Source: Burkholderia latens
GTDB lineage: Bacteria > Pseudomonadota > Gammaproteobacteria > Burkholderiales > Burkholderiaceae
Assembly (NCBI RefSeq): GCF_001718795.1
Contig: NZ_CP013435.1
Coordinates: 372,001-436,000, forward strand
Reading direction: 5' to 3'
DNA: 64,000 nucleotides
Shown one piece after another: positions 48,085 to 58,292 of this stretch. A model generated the notes under the pieces. It saw only the letters and a program-made list of their open reading frames with translations, was not told the origin of the DNA and did not search any database. Numbering within the stretch: the first letter of the stretch is position 1; the number at the start of each line of letters is the position of its first letter. The position numbers were made by a program, and so were the translations under genes.

Positions 48085-48101
48085 CGCAACATGCGTGCCA
48101 A
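48085..48101 (-). promoter_or_regulatory. Sigma-54 (-24/-12) promoter of the aldehyde dehydrogenase
   Basis: Minus strand reads TTGGCACGCATGTTGCG: TGGCAC, five bases, TTGC, the canonical spacing of sigma-54 promoters; only the last position departs from the consensus. It lies about 65 bp before the ATG at 48020, giving a short leader. No equally good sigma-70 promoter was noticed. Confidence 0.72.
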
Positions 48102-48174
48102 ACCGGCCGGCAAGCGAACCGCAGCGGTGCGCGCGGGCGCCCGCCGCGGGCGGTGCCGGCGCATCGAAAACGAG

Positions 48175-48234
48175 TGTGCCGATTCTGAACAACGCGACGG
48201 CGCAGCGGCGCGGCCGGTGTTCGGATTTTCCACA
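48175..48234. promoter_or_regulatory. Paired upstream activator sites for sigma-54 promoter
   Basis: Two imperfect 17-bp dyads of the form TGT-N11-ACA: TGTGCCGATTCTGAACA (48175-48191) and TGTTCGGATTTTCCACA (48218-48234). They agree at 12 of 17 positions, with centres 43 bp (about four helical turns) apart and 75-150 bp upstream of the sigma-54 promoter. This is the layout expected for a bacterial enhancer-binding protein. The protein is not identified. Confidence 0.55.
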
Positions 48235-48337
48235 GCGCCGTTGCGCATCGGCACATGCGCAGCCGCGCTCGCCGCGTGGCATGTCGCTTGCGTGACGATC
48301 GCGAATCTGCACGCACCGGCCACGCGCCCACCGACCC

Positions 48338-48766
48338 ATGACCGATCCGGCTACCCTGAGCGACGATGCCGTCGCCTTCATCCGCGAACAGGCGTTCCTG
48401 ATCGTCGCGACCGCAAACGCCGCCGGCGACAGCGACTGCTCGTATCGAGGCCGGCAGCCGCGCGCGGACGGCTCGTTCGAGCCGCTCGTCGACCTGCCCG
48501 ATCGGCGCACGCTCGTGCTGCCCGATTTCCCGGGCAACAACCTGTTCAACACGATCGGCAACCTGCTCGTGAATCCGGCGATCGCGCTGCTGTTCGTCGA
48601 CTTCGTCCGGCAGACGACGTGGCTCGTGCAAGGGCGCGCGACGATCGTCGAAGAGGCGGGAAGCCATGCGCATCTATGGCCCGATGCGCAGCGTTACGTG
48701 GTCGTCGAAGTGGAAAGCGCGCACGCGCGAGTCGAGGCGGGGCTGCCGGCGCTCGTGCTGGCGTGA
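48338..48766 (+). CDS. Pyridoxamine 5'-phosphate oxidase-like protein (small)
   Basis: 142 residues beginning [20 protein letters not shown]. The pattern [20 protein letters not shown], then [40 protein letters not shown] is that of small PPOX-type (split-barrel) proteins. It is divergent from the aldehyde dehydrogenase and shares its 317-bp upstream region. Substrate unknown. Confidence 0.82.
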   Translation: MTDPATLSDDAVAFIREQAFLIVATANAAGDSDCSYRGRQPRADGSFEPLVDLPDRRTLVLPDFPGNNLFNTIGNLLVNPAIALLFVDFVRQTTWLVQGRATIVEEAGSHAHLWPDAQRYVVVEVESAHARVEAGLPALVLA

Positions 48767-48892
48767 CGGCGGCGCGCGATGACGGGCGCCCGTGCCGGAT
48801 CGTCGGCACGCTACGACGTCCGGCATGACTCGACACATGTTCGGATGCGTTATCCGCGCGCCGGCCAGCTCGCCGTCGACGCAACGCAACGC

Positions 48893-50512
48893 TTACCGCC
48901 CCGTCGTGTCCGCACACGCCGGTTCCGCGCGGCGCCGCGCCGGTGCTTCACCGCGCATCTGCGCGCCTTCATCGCCGCGCCCTTCCTCGCACGCCGGCCG
49001 CGCGCCGAGAAACGCGAACACCACGCCCGCGCACAGCACCGTCACGACCGCGAGCCCGATCAGCAACCGATCGAACGCATGCGTATAGCTCGCGAGCAGC
49101 GCCGCGCGATCGACACCCGGCAATACGGCCGCGGCGCCGGCGAGATCGCCGGTCGCGAGCCGCGCGGCGGCGCGCAGCGTCGCATCGGGCGCACCGGCCG
49201 CGGCCGCCGCCGCGTGCCGCAAATCGGCATGGGTGAGTGTCGCGAGCACCGCGCCGACGATCGCGAGCGCGATTCCCTCGCCCGCGACACGCGTCGTGCT
49301 GAAGATTCCGGTCGCCATCCCCGCACGCTCCTTCGGCACGACGCTGACCGACAGCCCGTCCATCAGCCCCCACGGCATGCCGGCCCCGACGCCGATCGCG
49401 AGCATCGGCGCGATCGCCGCCGGACCCGCGCCGCCGCGCAGCGCGACGCCGAGCCACACGAGGCCTGCGGCAGCAACGAGCAGCCCGAACCCGGAGATCA
49501 CGCCGGCAGACAGCCGGCGCGTAAGCGTCGCCGCGACGAGCGGCACGACGAGCATCGGCGCGGAGATCGCGAGCATCAGCCAGCCCGCGTCGATTTCGCT
49601 GAAGCCGTCGATGCCGATGAAGCGCAGCGGCAGCACGACGAGCAGCACGATGTAGCAGCAGCACGTCGACACCGGCAGCACCTGTACGCCGACGAAGCGG
49701 GCAATCCGGAACAGCGACAGATCGAGCATCGGCCGCGCGACGCGCGTCTCGATCGCGACGAATGCGCACGCGCCGAGCGCCGCGCCGGCCAGCAGCGCAA
49801 CGACGAGCGGATGCGTCCAGCCGCGCGCGGGCGCCTCGATCACGCCGAACGTAAACAGCGTGAGCGCGGCAGTGAACGCGGTCGTGCCCGGCCAGTCGAG
49901 CCCGGTCGCGTGCGGATCGCGCGACTCGTGCATGCGCGGCAGCCCCAATGCGAGCGACAGCACGCCGGCCGCCGCGCCCGTGACGAAGATCGCGCGCCAG
50001 CCGTGCTGCGCGATCAGCCATCCGGCGAGCACGGGCCCGAATGCGAGCCCGATCCCGAACGTCGTGCCGAGCAGGCTGAATGCGCGCGTACGCGCCGCGC
50101 CGTCGAACTCCTGCGCGAGCGCGGCCGTGCCGCCCGCAAGCGCCGCGGCCGCCGCGAGCCCCTGCGCGGCGCGCAGCAGGTCGACCGCGAGCATCGACGG
50201 CGCAAACGCGAGCGCGGCCGACATCAGCGTGAAACCGCCGACGCCGCACGCAAACAGGCGCTTGCGCCCGAACTGGTCGGCCAGCGCGCCCGCGGCCATC
50301 AGGAAACTGCCGAACGCGAGCATGAACGCGTTGGTGATCCAGTTCATCGCGACCGGCCCGCCATGCAGGTCGCGGCCGATCGCCGGCGTCGCGACCGCCC
50401 CGCCCGAAAACGACAGCGGCAGCGCGACGGCCGCCATGCATACGGCTGCCAGCACCCACGCGCGTCGGCGTGCCGACGCCGCGGAAACGGTTGAAAACGG
50501 CTGATCCATCAT
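48893..50512 (-). CDS. MFS transporter (14-TM DHA2-like)
   Basis: 539 residues, about 14 hydrophobic segments. First motif AWVLAAVCMAAVALPLSF, then MNWITNAFMLAFGSFLMAAGALADQFGRKRLF (motif A) in pieces: GALADQFGRKR. The pattern fits drug-proton antiporters of the DHA2 group. It is divergent from the LysR gene at 50658, so it is probably the regulated partner. Start MMD: the second codon is also ATG. Substrate unknown. Confidence 0.88.
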   Translation of the reverse strand: MMDQPFSTVSAASARRRAWVLAAVCMAAVALPLSFSGGAVATPAIGRDLHGGPVAMNWITNAFMLAFGSFLMAAGALADQFGRKRLFACGVGGFTLMSAALAFAPSMLAVDLLRAAQGLAAAAALAGGTAALAQEFDGAARTRAFSLLGTTFGIGLAFGPVLAGWLIAQHGWRAIFVTGAAAGVLSLALGLPRMHESRDPHATGLDWPGTTAFTAALTLFTFGVIEAPARGWTHPLVVALLAGAALGACAFVAIETRVARPMLDLSLFRIARFVGVQVLPVSTCCCYIVLLVVLPLRFIGIDGFSEIDAGWLMLAISAPMLVVPLVAATLTRRLSAGVISGFGLLVAAAGLVWLGVALRGGAGPAAIAPMLAIGVGAGMPWGLMDGLSVSVVPKERAGMATGIFSTTRVAGEGIALAIVGAVLATLTHADLRHAAAAAAGAPDATLRAAARLATGDLAGAAAVLPGVDRAALLASYTHAFDRLLIGLAVVTVLCAGVVFAFLGARPACEEGRGDEGAQMRGEAPARRRAEPACADTTGR

Positions 50513-50657
50513 CGCTCCTCGAAAAGCCCGCGCGAACGCGCGTCAACGGCGATCAAAGATAATTCCGATTCAATCTTCGAAAAACCGTGCTGGCTTCCTC
50601 ATATAACGGACTAAAATTCCGCAATCTGCGTCTTCACACCCGATTCCGCCTGCACCG

Positions 50658-51542
50658 ATGGAAAACCTGAACGGCATCGCCGCCTTCGTCCGCACCGCCG
50701 AAGCGTTGAGCTTCGTCGCGGCCGGCCGCACGCTCGGCATCTCGGCGTCCGCGGTCGGCAAGACGATCGCGCGGCTCGAACAATCGCTCGGCGTACGCCT
50801 GTTCAACCGCACGACGCGGCGCGTCACGCTGACCGACGAAGGCCGCCACTTCTACGAACGCTGCCAGCGGATCCTCGAGGATCTGCGCGATGCGGAAGCC
50901 ACCGTGACGGCCTCCGCGCAGCGCCCGCGCGGCAAGCTGCGCGTGAGCCTGCCGGTGATCGGCTACCGGTTCCTGCTGCCGGTATTGCCCGAATTCAGGC
51001 GGCGCTACCCGGACGTGGAGCTCGATCTGGATTTCAATGACCGGATGGTCGATGTCGTCGAAGGCGGCTTCGACGCGGTGATCCGCAGCGGACCGCTGTC
51101 GGATTCGAGCCTGATGTCGCGGCGGCTAGGCCCGTTCGCGTTCGTGCTGTGCGCGACGCCCGCGTACCTCGCGCAGGCCGGCACGCCGGAGGCACCGCGC
51201 GATCTCGAAGCGCACGACTGCGTGCGCTACTGCTTCCCGACCACCGGCAAGCTGCAGGACTGGGCGCTCGCCGCCGACGACGGCACGCCGCTGAAGCTGC
51301 GCACCGCGATGACCTGCAACAACATGGAAGCGCTGCGCGGCGCGGTCATGGCGGGGCTCGGCATCGGCTACATGCCGGATTTTCTCGCGCGCGATGCGCT
51401 GGAAAGCGGCGCGCTCGTCACCGTGCTCGACGATTACCGGATCGCGCCCGGCCAGTTCTCGATCGTGTGGCCGTCGAGCCGGCAGCTGTCGCCGAAGCTG
51501 CGCGTATTCGTCGACTTCCTGTGCGAGCGGCTGTTCACGTAG
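50658..51542 (+). CDS. LysR-family transcriptional regulator
   Basis: 294 residues. N-terminal winged HTH (NGIAAFVRTAEALSFVAAGR, then LGISASAVGKTIARLEQSLG and LFNRTTRRVTLTDEG); the substrate domain follows from about residue 90 (RGKLRVSLPVIGYRFLLPVL). Transcribed away from the MFS transporter gene with 145 bp between them, the usual location of the regulator's binding site. It likely controls that transporter. Confidence 0.92.
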   Translation: MENLNGIAAFVRTAEALSFVAAGRTLGISASAVGKTIARLEQSLGVRLFNRTTRRVTLTDEGRHFYERCQRILEDLRDAEATVTASAQRPRGKLRVSLPVIGYRFLLPVLPEFRRRYPDVELDLDFNDRMVDVVEGGFDAVIRSGPLSDSSLMSRRLGPFAFVLCATPAYLAQAGTPEAPRDLEAHDCVRYCFPTTGKLQDWALAADDGTPLKLRTAMTCNNMEALRGAVMAGLGIGYMPDFLARDALESGALVTVLDDYRIAPGQFSIVWPSSRQLSPKLRVFVDFLCERLFT

Positions 51543-51557
51543 CCGGCCGGCGCGCGC

Positions 51558-52349
51558 TCACGCCGCGCCGATCCGCTCGGCTTCCTGCTGCGGCAACAGC
51601 GCGTCGCTGTCGTCCTTCAATCCGACACCGGTGAGCCCGAGGCGGCGCGCATGCGTCATCAGGTAATGCAGCTTGTGCGCGGCGGCGGCATGCGGCAAAC
51701 CTTCAGGCCGCACGTTCGAGATGCAGTTGCGCTGCGCGTCGTGACAGCCGACCTTCGGCGCCCACGTCAGATAAACACCGAGGCTGTCCGGCGAACTGAG
51801 GCCCGGCCGCTCGCCGATCAGCATCGCGACGACCTGCGCGCGCAGCAACTCGCCGATCTCGTCGCCGAGCGCGACGCGCGCCTGCGTCGCGACCACCACC
51901 GGCCCGATCCGCCAGCCGTCCGCGTGCAGCCGCGGGCATACGGCCTGCAGCAGCGGCAGCGCCTGCTTCGCGGCCGCGAATGCCGACAGCCCGTCGCCGA
52001 CCACGAACACGACGTCCGGCGGTTCGTCGAGCGCCGCGCCATAGCCGGCCAGCAGCGCGCGCCCGTGGTCGGACAGCTTGCGGCCGAGATCCGGCCGGCG
52101 CAGGTAATGCTGACGGTCGGGCGCCGCGCTCTGCACGCCGAGCGTCGCGAACCCCGCCGCATCGATCTCGCGGCGCAGCGCATCGGCGTCGAGCGGCTGG
52201 TGCACCGCATCGCGCGCCTGCGCGTGCGACAGATTGAACGCGAGCAGCGGCGCGGTCGGCAGGCTGCTGCCCGCGCGGCCGAGCGCGATCCGAGCGTTCG
52301 TGAACGACTTCAACTGCGCCCACGGATTTTTCTCGACGGCGTCGCTCAT
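51558..52349 (-). CDS. eutC: Ethanolamine ammonia-lyase small subunit
   Basis: 263 residues from ATG 52349, coupled to eutB by an ATGA overlap. N-terminus DAVEKNPWAQLKSFTNARIA and core DGLSAFAAAKQALPLLQAV, VGDEIGELLRAQ-type segment and ERPGLSSPDSLGVYLTWAPK are diagnostic; CHDAQRNCISNVRPEGL is the cobalamin-binding region. With EutB it makes the B12-dependent enzyme that converts ethanolamine to acetaldehyde and ammonia. Confidence 0.97.
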   Translation of the reverse strand: MSDAVEKNPWAQLKSFTNARIALGRAGSSLPTAPLLAFNLSHAQARDAVHQPLDADALRREIDAAGFATLGVQSAAPDRQHYLRRPDLGRKLSDHGRALLAGYGAALDEPPDVVFVVGDGLSAFAAAKQALPLLQAVCPRLHADGWRIGPVVVATQARVALGDEIGELLRAQVVAMLIGERPGLSSPDSLGVYLTWAPKVGCHDAQRNCISNVRPEGLPHAAAAHKLHYLMTHARRLGLTGVGLKDDSDALLPQQEAERIGAA

Positions 52350-53743
52350 GCGGAAATCCCCATCCAGTCGTTCGCGCCCGCGAGCAGCGGCACGCGTGCG
52401 CTCGCGGCACGCAGCGCGCCATGCGCGTCGGCGATCTCCATCGTCTCCAGCCATTCCTCGAACTCGGGCGCGCGGCGCAGCCCGAGCACCTCGCGCACGT
52501 ACAGCTGATCGTGGAACGACGTGCTCTGGTAGTTCAGCATCACGTCGTCCGCGCCGGGAATTCCCATGATGAAGTTGATGCCGGCCGCACCGAGCAGCGT
52601 GAGCAGCGTGTCCATGTCGTCCTGATCGGCTTCGGCGTGATTCGTGTAGCAGATGTCGCAGCCCATCGGCACGCCGAGCAGCTTGCCGCAGAAGTGATCC
52701 TCTAGCCCCGCGCGGATGATCTGCTTGCCGTCGTACAGGTATTCCGGCCCGATGAAGCCGACCACGGTGTTCACGAGGAACGGATCGAACTTGCGCGCGA
52801 CCGCATATGCACGCACCTCGCACGTCTGCTGATCGACGCCGAAATGCGCGTTCGCCGACAGCGCACTGCCTTGCCCGGTCTCGAAATACATCAGGTTGTT
52901 GCCGACGGTGCCGCGCTTCAGCGACAACGCGGCGTCGCGCGCCTCGCCGAGCAGCGCGAGCGAGATCCCGAAGCTCGCGTTCGCTTTCTCGGTGCCGGCG
53001 ATCGACTGGAACACCAGATCGACCGGCGCGCCCTTTTCGATCGCCGCGATCGTGTTGGTCACGTGCGTGAGCACGCACGACTGCGTCGGCACGCCGTAGC
53101 GCTCGCGGAATCCGTCGATCATCGCGAGCAGCTTCACGATCGCCGCGAGGCTGTCGGTCGCCGGATTGATGCCGATCATCGCATCGCCGCAGCCGTACAT
53201 CAGCCCGTCGAGCATCGACGCGGCGATGCCTTTCACGTCGTCGGTCGGGTGATTCGGCTGCAGCCGCACCGACATCCGGCCGGCCAGCCCGACCGTGTTG
53301 CGAAACCGCGTGACGACGCGGCGCTTGCGCGCGGCCGCGATCAGGTCCTGGTTGCGCATCAGCTTCGACACCGCCGCGACCATCTCGGGCGTGAGGCCGG
53401 GCGCAATCCGCTCGAGCGCCGCGCCGTCGGCCGCGGGCGACAGCAGCCAGTTGCGGAAATCGCCGACGGTGAGGTGCGAGATCTCCGCAAACGCGGCCGC
53501 ATCGTGATCGTCGACGATCAGCCGCGTGACTTCGTCGTGTTCGTACGGAATCAGCGCTTCGTTCAGGAACGCCTTCAGCGGCACGCCCGCGAGCGCAATC
53601 TTCGCGGCGACGCGCTCCTCCTCGCTCGCAGCCGCGACGCCGGCGAGCTGGTCGCCGGAGCGCAGCGGGCTCGCCTTCGCGAGCAGCGTCTTCAGGTCCG
53701 CGAAACGGTACGTGCGCGGGCCGATCGTCTCCGTATAGGACAT
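52346..53743 (-). CDS. eutB: Ethanolamine ammonia-lyase large subunit
   Basis: 465 residues from ATG 53743 (MSYTETIGPRTYRFADLKTL), with AAGGAG eight bases upstream. Marks: RNQDLIAAARKRRVVTRFRN, GLAGRMSVRLQPNHPTDDVK, MLDGLMYGCGDAMIGINPAT and GTEKANASFGISLALLGEA. The conserved catalytic E/D residues lie in these parts. The frame is open upstream through the permease without a stop, so EutB may also be produced as a fusion. It forms the barrel subunit. Confidence 0.96.
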   Translation of the reverse strand: MSYTETIGPRTYRFADLKTLLAKASPLRSGDQLAGVAAASEEERVAAKIALAGVPLKAFLNEALIPYEHDEVTRLIVDDHDAAAFAEISHLTVGDFRNWLLSPAADGAALERIAPGLTPEMVAAVSKLMRNQDLIAAARKRRVVTRFRNTVGLAGRMSVRLQPNHPTDDVKGIAASMLDGLMYGCGDAMIGINPATDSLAAIVKLLAMIDGFRERYGVPTQSCVLTHVTNTIAAIEKGAPVDLVFQSIAGTEKANASFGISLALLGEARDAALSLKRGTVGNNLMYFETGQGSALSANAHFGVDQQTCEVRAYAVARKFDPFLVNTVVGFIGPEYLYDGKQIIRAGLEDHFCGKLLGVPMGCDICYTNHAEADQDDMDTLLTLLGAAGINFIMGIPGADDVMLNYQSTSFHDQLYVREVLGLRRAPEFEEWLETMEIADAHGALRAASARVPLLAGANDWMGISA

Positions 53744-55159
53744 CGTTCGAATCTCCTTGCCAAATGCCGACGGCGCGCTCGCGCGCTGCGAACGGGTCGC
53801 GAGGAAATACGCGTAGCCGAGCGCGAGGAACGCGACGAACACCATTGCGACCAACCCGTTGAAGTACACCATCGTCCCGAGGCAGATCAGAGCCGCCACG
53901 ATCGCGAACGCCGGAAACAACGGGTACAGCGGCGCGCGGAACGGCCGCGCCATGTTCGGCTGCGAGCGGCGCAGCTTGAACAGCGCCGCCATGCTTACGA
54001 TATACATCACGATCGCGCCGAACACCGACATCGTCACGATGTTCGCGGTGAGCGTCTGGCCGCCGAACTGGATCAGCTCGTCGCTGTAGATCGCGGCGAT
54101 CCCGATCACGCCGCCCGCGAGAATCGCGCGATGCGGCGTCTTGAAGCGCGGATGCACCTTGCCGAGCCACTCCGGCAGGTAGCCCTCGCGAGCCAGCGCG
54201 AAGATCTGGCGCGAATAGCCGAGAATGATCCCGTGGAACGACGCGACGAGACCGAACAGCCCGAGCCACACGAGCATGTGCATCCAGCCGCTGTTTGCGC
54301 CGACGATGTACTTCATCGCCTGCGGCAGCGGATCGTTGATGTTCGCGAGCTTCGTCCAGTCGCCCGCGCCGCCGGCGAACACCATCACGCCGATCGCGAG
54401 CGTGACGAGGGTCAGGATACCGGCAACGTACGCGATCGGGATCGAGCGCTTCGGATTCTTCGCTTCCTCGGCGGCCATCGCGACGCCTTCGATCGCGAGG
54501 AAGAACCAGATCGCGAACGGGATCGCGGCGAACATGCCGTGGAATGCGCCGACGCTGAAGTGATCGGCGCCCGACCAGCCGCCCTTCATGAAGTTGCTCC
54601 ACGAGAAGCCCGGCGACACGACGCCCATGAACACCAGCAGCTCGAAGATCGCGAACAGCGTGACGACCAACTCGAACGTCGCGGCGATCTGCACGCCGAC
54701 GATGTTCAGCGCCATGAACACGAGATACGCGCCCATCGCCGCATGCTTCGGTTCGAGCCCCGGAAACTGCACGTGCAGGTACGCGCCGATCGCGAGCGCG
54801 ATCGCGGGCGGCGCGAACACGAACTCGACAAGCGTCGCCGCGCCGGCGAGGTAGCCGCCCGTCGGACCGAACGCGCGGCGCGCATACGCGAATGGGCCGC
54901 CCGCATGCGGGATCGACGTCGTCAGTTCGGTAAAGCTGAAGATGAAGGTCGTGTACATCGCCGCGACGAACAGCGCGGTGATGACGAAACCGAGCGTGCC
55001 CGCGCTGGCCCAGCCGTAGCTCCAGCCGAAGTATTCGCCGGAAATCACGAGGCCGACCGCAATGCCCCACAGTTGCCAGGTCCCGAGCGTCTGCTGCAGC
55101 GCAGGCTGGCCGGACGACTTGGCGCCGGCGGCGGGCCGGCCATTCGACTCTGCTTTCAT
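53744..55159 (-). CDS. eat: Ethanolamine permease (frame continues into eutB)
   Basis: 472 codons from ATG 55159 before the eutB start. The APC-type permease has about 12 hydrophobic segments, from TLGTWQLWGIAVGLVISGEY and GPFAYARRAFGPTGGYLAGA to MVYFNGLVAMVFVAFLALGY. It is the Eat family (ethanolamine:H+ importer). No stop codon occurs between the permease and EutB: the ribosome site AAGGAG of eutB encodes K-E in frame just before MSYTE. Either the gene is naturally fused or its stop has been lost. Confidence 0.9.
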
Positions 55160-55529
55160 CGGATTCTCCTGAAAGGCGCCGGCCTGCCGGCCGCGCGACT
55201 GAGAATCGATGCTAGAGAGTCATTAAACGACGTGTTATCGAAATTCGGCAAAGATCGCAGCTGACGTTTCGCTTGCGGAAACACGCCCGAATTGCGCCAT
55301 CGACCGGAGCAGGCGATGTCGAACGCGTCCACGACGCATTCCGGCTGGCAATCTCGTTCGTCAGCGTACCGGCGACCACGCTCGCGGGCCGGCTTGCCTG
55401 GCGCGGGTGGCATTGCCTCACACATCGCAGGCGTCGCCCGTCCCGCGCGATGGCAGCGAGCGCTCGAAGTCGCCATGCGCGCCGCGCTGCATGACCGCCC
55501 GGCCGCCCATGACGGCCGGGCCGCCTGCG

Positions 55530-56993
55530 TTACTGCCCGCCGCCGCGCTGATTGAACCAGCGATCGAGCAGCTTGCCGGCCGCTTCACGGCCGCCGAGGC
55601 CGAACGACAACGCGACGGCCACCGCGATCGCACCGAGCACGAGGCCGAACGCGAGTTGCACGATCTCGTTTGCGATGCCCATCGCGCGCAGCCCCATCGC
55701 GAACACGAGGCCGAGGATCGCGAACTGCGCGATCCGCGCGAACAGCACGCTGTGCTCGCGGTCGGCCTGCTCGATCACGCGGCGCGCGAGCCCCGCGAGC
55801 CACACGCCGATCACGAGGATCACGCCCCCCATCAGCACGTGGCCGCCGAACTCGATGAACAGCGTGACGACGTCGCGCACCTGCGTGAAGCCGAGCCGGT
55901 TCGCGGCCTCGACCGACGCGAACAGCATCGCGAAGAACACGATCAGCCGCGCGACCAGCACCGACGGCTGCAGAAAGCCCGAGAACACCCGCTCGACGCC
56001 GAGCACGGCCGGCAGCCCGTCGACACCGGCGGCTTCGAGCAGACGCTGCGCGAGCGACGCAACGAAGCGCGCGAAGTAGAACGTGACGAGCACGATCACG
56101 ATCGCCGCGACGATGTCCGGCACCGCGCCGAGGAACTGGTTCAGCATGTTGGTTGCGGGAATCGAGATCGCGTCGATCTTCAGCGCGTCGAGTGCGGAGA
56201 TCAGCGTCGGCACGAACACGAACACGTAGACGATCGTGCCGACCAGGCTCGACACGCGCACCGGCGTCGGGCTGTCCAGGCGCGCGGTCAGCCGGTCGGC
56301 GCCGGCGGCCACGAGCAGATTCGTCACGAGGCCGCGCAGCACGCGCGCGACGATCCAGCCGACGAAGCCGATCACGGCAGCCGCGAAGATGTTCGGCACG
56401 ATCGCGAGCAGCTTGTCGACCATTCCCTGCACCGGCGACAGCAGGCCGGACAGCGCGAACGCCGACAGGATCGCCGGCAGGAACATCAGGATCACGAGCC
56501 AGAACAGCACGTCGCCGAGATAGCCGCTCATCGGCTGCATGCCCGCGCTTTCGGACAACGCGGTGTCGACCTTGCTCGCTCTGAGCGCACGGTTCGCGAG
56601 ACTGCGCAGCAGCGACGCGATGAGCCACGCAATCAGTGTCAGCGCCGCGCCGCCGATGAGGTTCGGCAGGTAGTTGACGATGTGCGTGACGAGCAACGAG
56701 AACGGATTGGATACCGCATAGAGGTTGAGCACGTTGAAGATGCCCACCGCGGTGACGAGCAGCACCAGCCAGAACAGCCCGCCCGCGATGATGCGCTCGA
56801 CGCACGCGCCCTGCCCGGTGCTTGCGCTGATCCGCTCGTCGACCTTCAGCGCGTTGAGCAGCCGAAGCGCGCCGGCCCGCACGCCCACCGCGATCAGCCA
56901 GCCGATCACCAGGATGCCGAGCGCCCCGGCGACCTTCGGCAGGTATCCGCCCAGCGTGGTCTGCAGCGACGTGATGAAGCTGGAAGCATCCAT
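55530..56993 (-). CDS. Mechanosensitive-channel-like membrane protein (CmpX type)
   Basis: 487 residues from ATG 56993. The sequence repeats the TM_helix motif four or more times (GYLPKVAGALGILVIGWLIA at about 15-35, IGGAALTLIAWLIASLLRSL near 115-135, FAAAVIGFVGWIVARVLRGL near 210, and PDIVAAIVIVLVTFYFARFV near 300). This architecture matches CmpX-like proteins of Pseudomonas, linked to mechanosensitive or cation flux functions and cyclic-di-GMP/sigma factor responses. The 370-bp gap upstream of eat (55160-55529) shows nothing recognisable. Confidence 0.82.
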   Translation of the reverse strand: MDASSFITSLQTTLGGYLPKVAGALGILVIGWLIAVGVRAGALRLLNALKVDERISASTGQGACVERIIAGGLFWLVLLVTAVGIFNVLNLYAVSNPFSLLVTHIVNYLPNLIGGAALTLIAWLIASLLRSLANRALRASKVDTALSESAGMQPMSGYLGDVLFWLVILMFLPAILSAFALSGLLSPVQGMVDKLLAIVPNIFAAAVIGFVGWIVARVLRGLVTNLLVAAGADRLTARLDSPTPVRVSSLVGTIVYVFVFVPTLISALDALKIDAISIPATNMLNQFLGAVPDIVAAIVIVLVTFYFARFVASLAQRLLEAAGVDGLPAVLGVERVFSGFLQPSVLVARLIVFFAMLFASVEAANRLGFTQVRDVVTLFIEFGGHVLMGGVILVIGVWLAGLARRVIEQADREHSVLFARIAQFAILGLVFAMGLRAMGIANEIVQLAFGLVLGAIAVAVALSFGLGGREAAGKLLDRWFNQRGGGQ

Positions 56994-57280
56994 TTCTTCT
57001 TCTCCCGAAAAACGTGGCGTTGCGATTGAACATCGACGAACTACCTGCGTACTTCGAAACGTGCGTTGCCGCCGTAGGCAACTTACCGGAGAAAAATGAC
57101 GCGATCACCCGATTTCACCGTCTTTAACTTTAGTCATAGATCGACGGGGACGAGACCCAATTTCGCCGAAATAAAAAGGGCCTGCTTTCGCCGGCCTTCG
57201 TGGCGGGGGCCGCATCTTCGCAAGATTTATCAATCCGCCGCGTGCTACCGTGACGCCGATTTCCGCCGCGGAGCTCGCGC

Positions 57281-58159
57281 ATGACCGTCGACACGAAAAC
57301 CGCAACGCCCGCGTGGGCGCGTTATGCGGCCCGCATCGCGCGGGTTCACGACTACATCCGCATGCACCTCGACGACCCGCTCGACCTGAACCGGCTCGCC
57401 GACATTGCGTGTCTGTCGCCGTACCACTGGCAGCGCGTCTATCGCGCGCTGTACGGCGAGTCGGTCGTGCTGACGGTGCGGCGGATGCGGATCGTGCGCG
57501 CGTCCGAGGATCTCGTGTGCACCGCGCTGCCACTCGATGCGATTGCGCGGCGCGCCGGCTACGGGTCGACGCACGCGTTCGGCCGCGCGTTTCGCGATGC
57601 TTACGGCGTGCCGCCCGCGCAGCACCGGCGCGCCGGCGTCCACCGGCCGATTTACCCGTTACAGCGAGGAGAGGAAGACATGTTCGAGCATGAGGTCGAG
57701 ATCCGGCGGGTGCCGGAACTGCGCGGTTATGCGGTCGCGCATACGGGCGCGTATCTGAAGGTCGGCGATGCGTTCGCGCAGATCGGCGCGTGGGCCGGGC
57801 AGCGCGGGCTGTTCGGGCCCGGCGCGCAAATGATCGCCCTCTACTACGACGATCCCGATACGACGCCCGAAGCGCAGTTGCGCGCGAAAGCGTGCGTCGT
57901 GCCGGCCGCCGGCGCGCCGGACGTCGAGCCCGCGCCGCCGGTCGAGCGCATCGCGATCGCCGCCGGCGAATATGCGGTCCTGCTGCACACGGGACCGTAT
58001 GCGGATCTGAAAGCCGCCTACCACTGGCTGTACGGAGACTGGCTTCGTCACTCGGGCCGCGAAGCGGCCGATGCGCCGCCGTTTGAGCTGTATCTGAATA
58101 CGCCGATGGACGCGGCGCCAGCCGATCTGCGCACCGAGATTCATTTGCCGCTGCGTTGA
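57281..58159 (+). CDS. AraC-family regulator with GyrI-like effector domain
   Basis: 292 residues. HTH at about 17-115 (RIARVHDYIRMHLDDPLDLN, LADIACLSPYHWQRVYRALY, then LDAIARRAGYGSTHAFGRAF). C-terminal GyrI-like / AraC_E_bind domain from about 130 (VEIRRVPELRGYAVAHTGAY ... IAIAAGEYAVLLHTGPYADL ... FELYLNTPMDAAPADLRTEI). Such regulators bind small molecules or drugs. No target is evident; neighbours are unrelated. Confidence 0.88.
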   Translation: MTVDTKTATPAWARYAARIARVHDYIRMHLDDPLDLNRLADIACLSPYHWQRVYRALYGESVVLTVRRMRIVRASEDLVCTALPLDAIARRAGYGSTHAFGRAFRDAYGVPPAQHRRAGVHRPIYPLQRGEEDMFEHEVEIRRVPELRGYAVAHTGAYLKVGDAFAQIGAWAGQRGLFGPGAQMIALYYDDPDTTPEAQLRAKACVVPAAGAPDVEPAPPVERIAIAAGEYAVLLHTGPYADLKAAYHWLYGDWLRHSGREAADAPPFELYLNTPMDAAPADLRTEIHLPLR

Positions 58160-58292
58160 GCGGTGGGGCTCGGGGCTGGCCGCTTCAACACTTGTCACAA
58201 AGCCGCGCACCGCGCGACGCAAGGCCTGCCGCAGACGCCACGCCGTCGCCGAAATCGGCTGCCGCGGCGCCCACGAAGGCGACGATCGGGCG

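Noticed and set aside
55160..55529. Small frames between eat and the CmpX-like gene
   Set aside because: Proline/arginine-rich with no domain; the stretch is more likely the eat promoter region.
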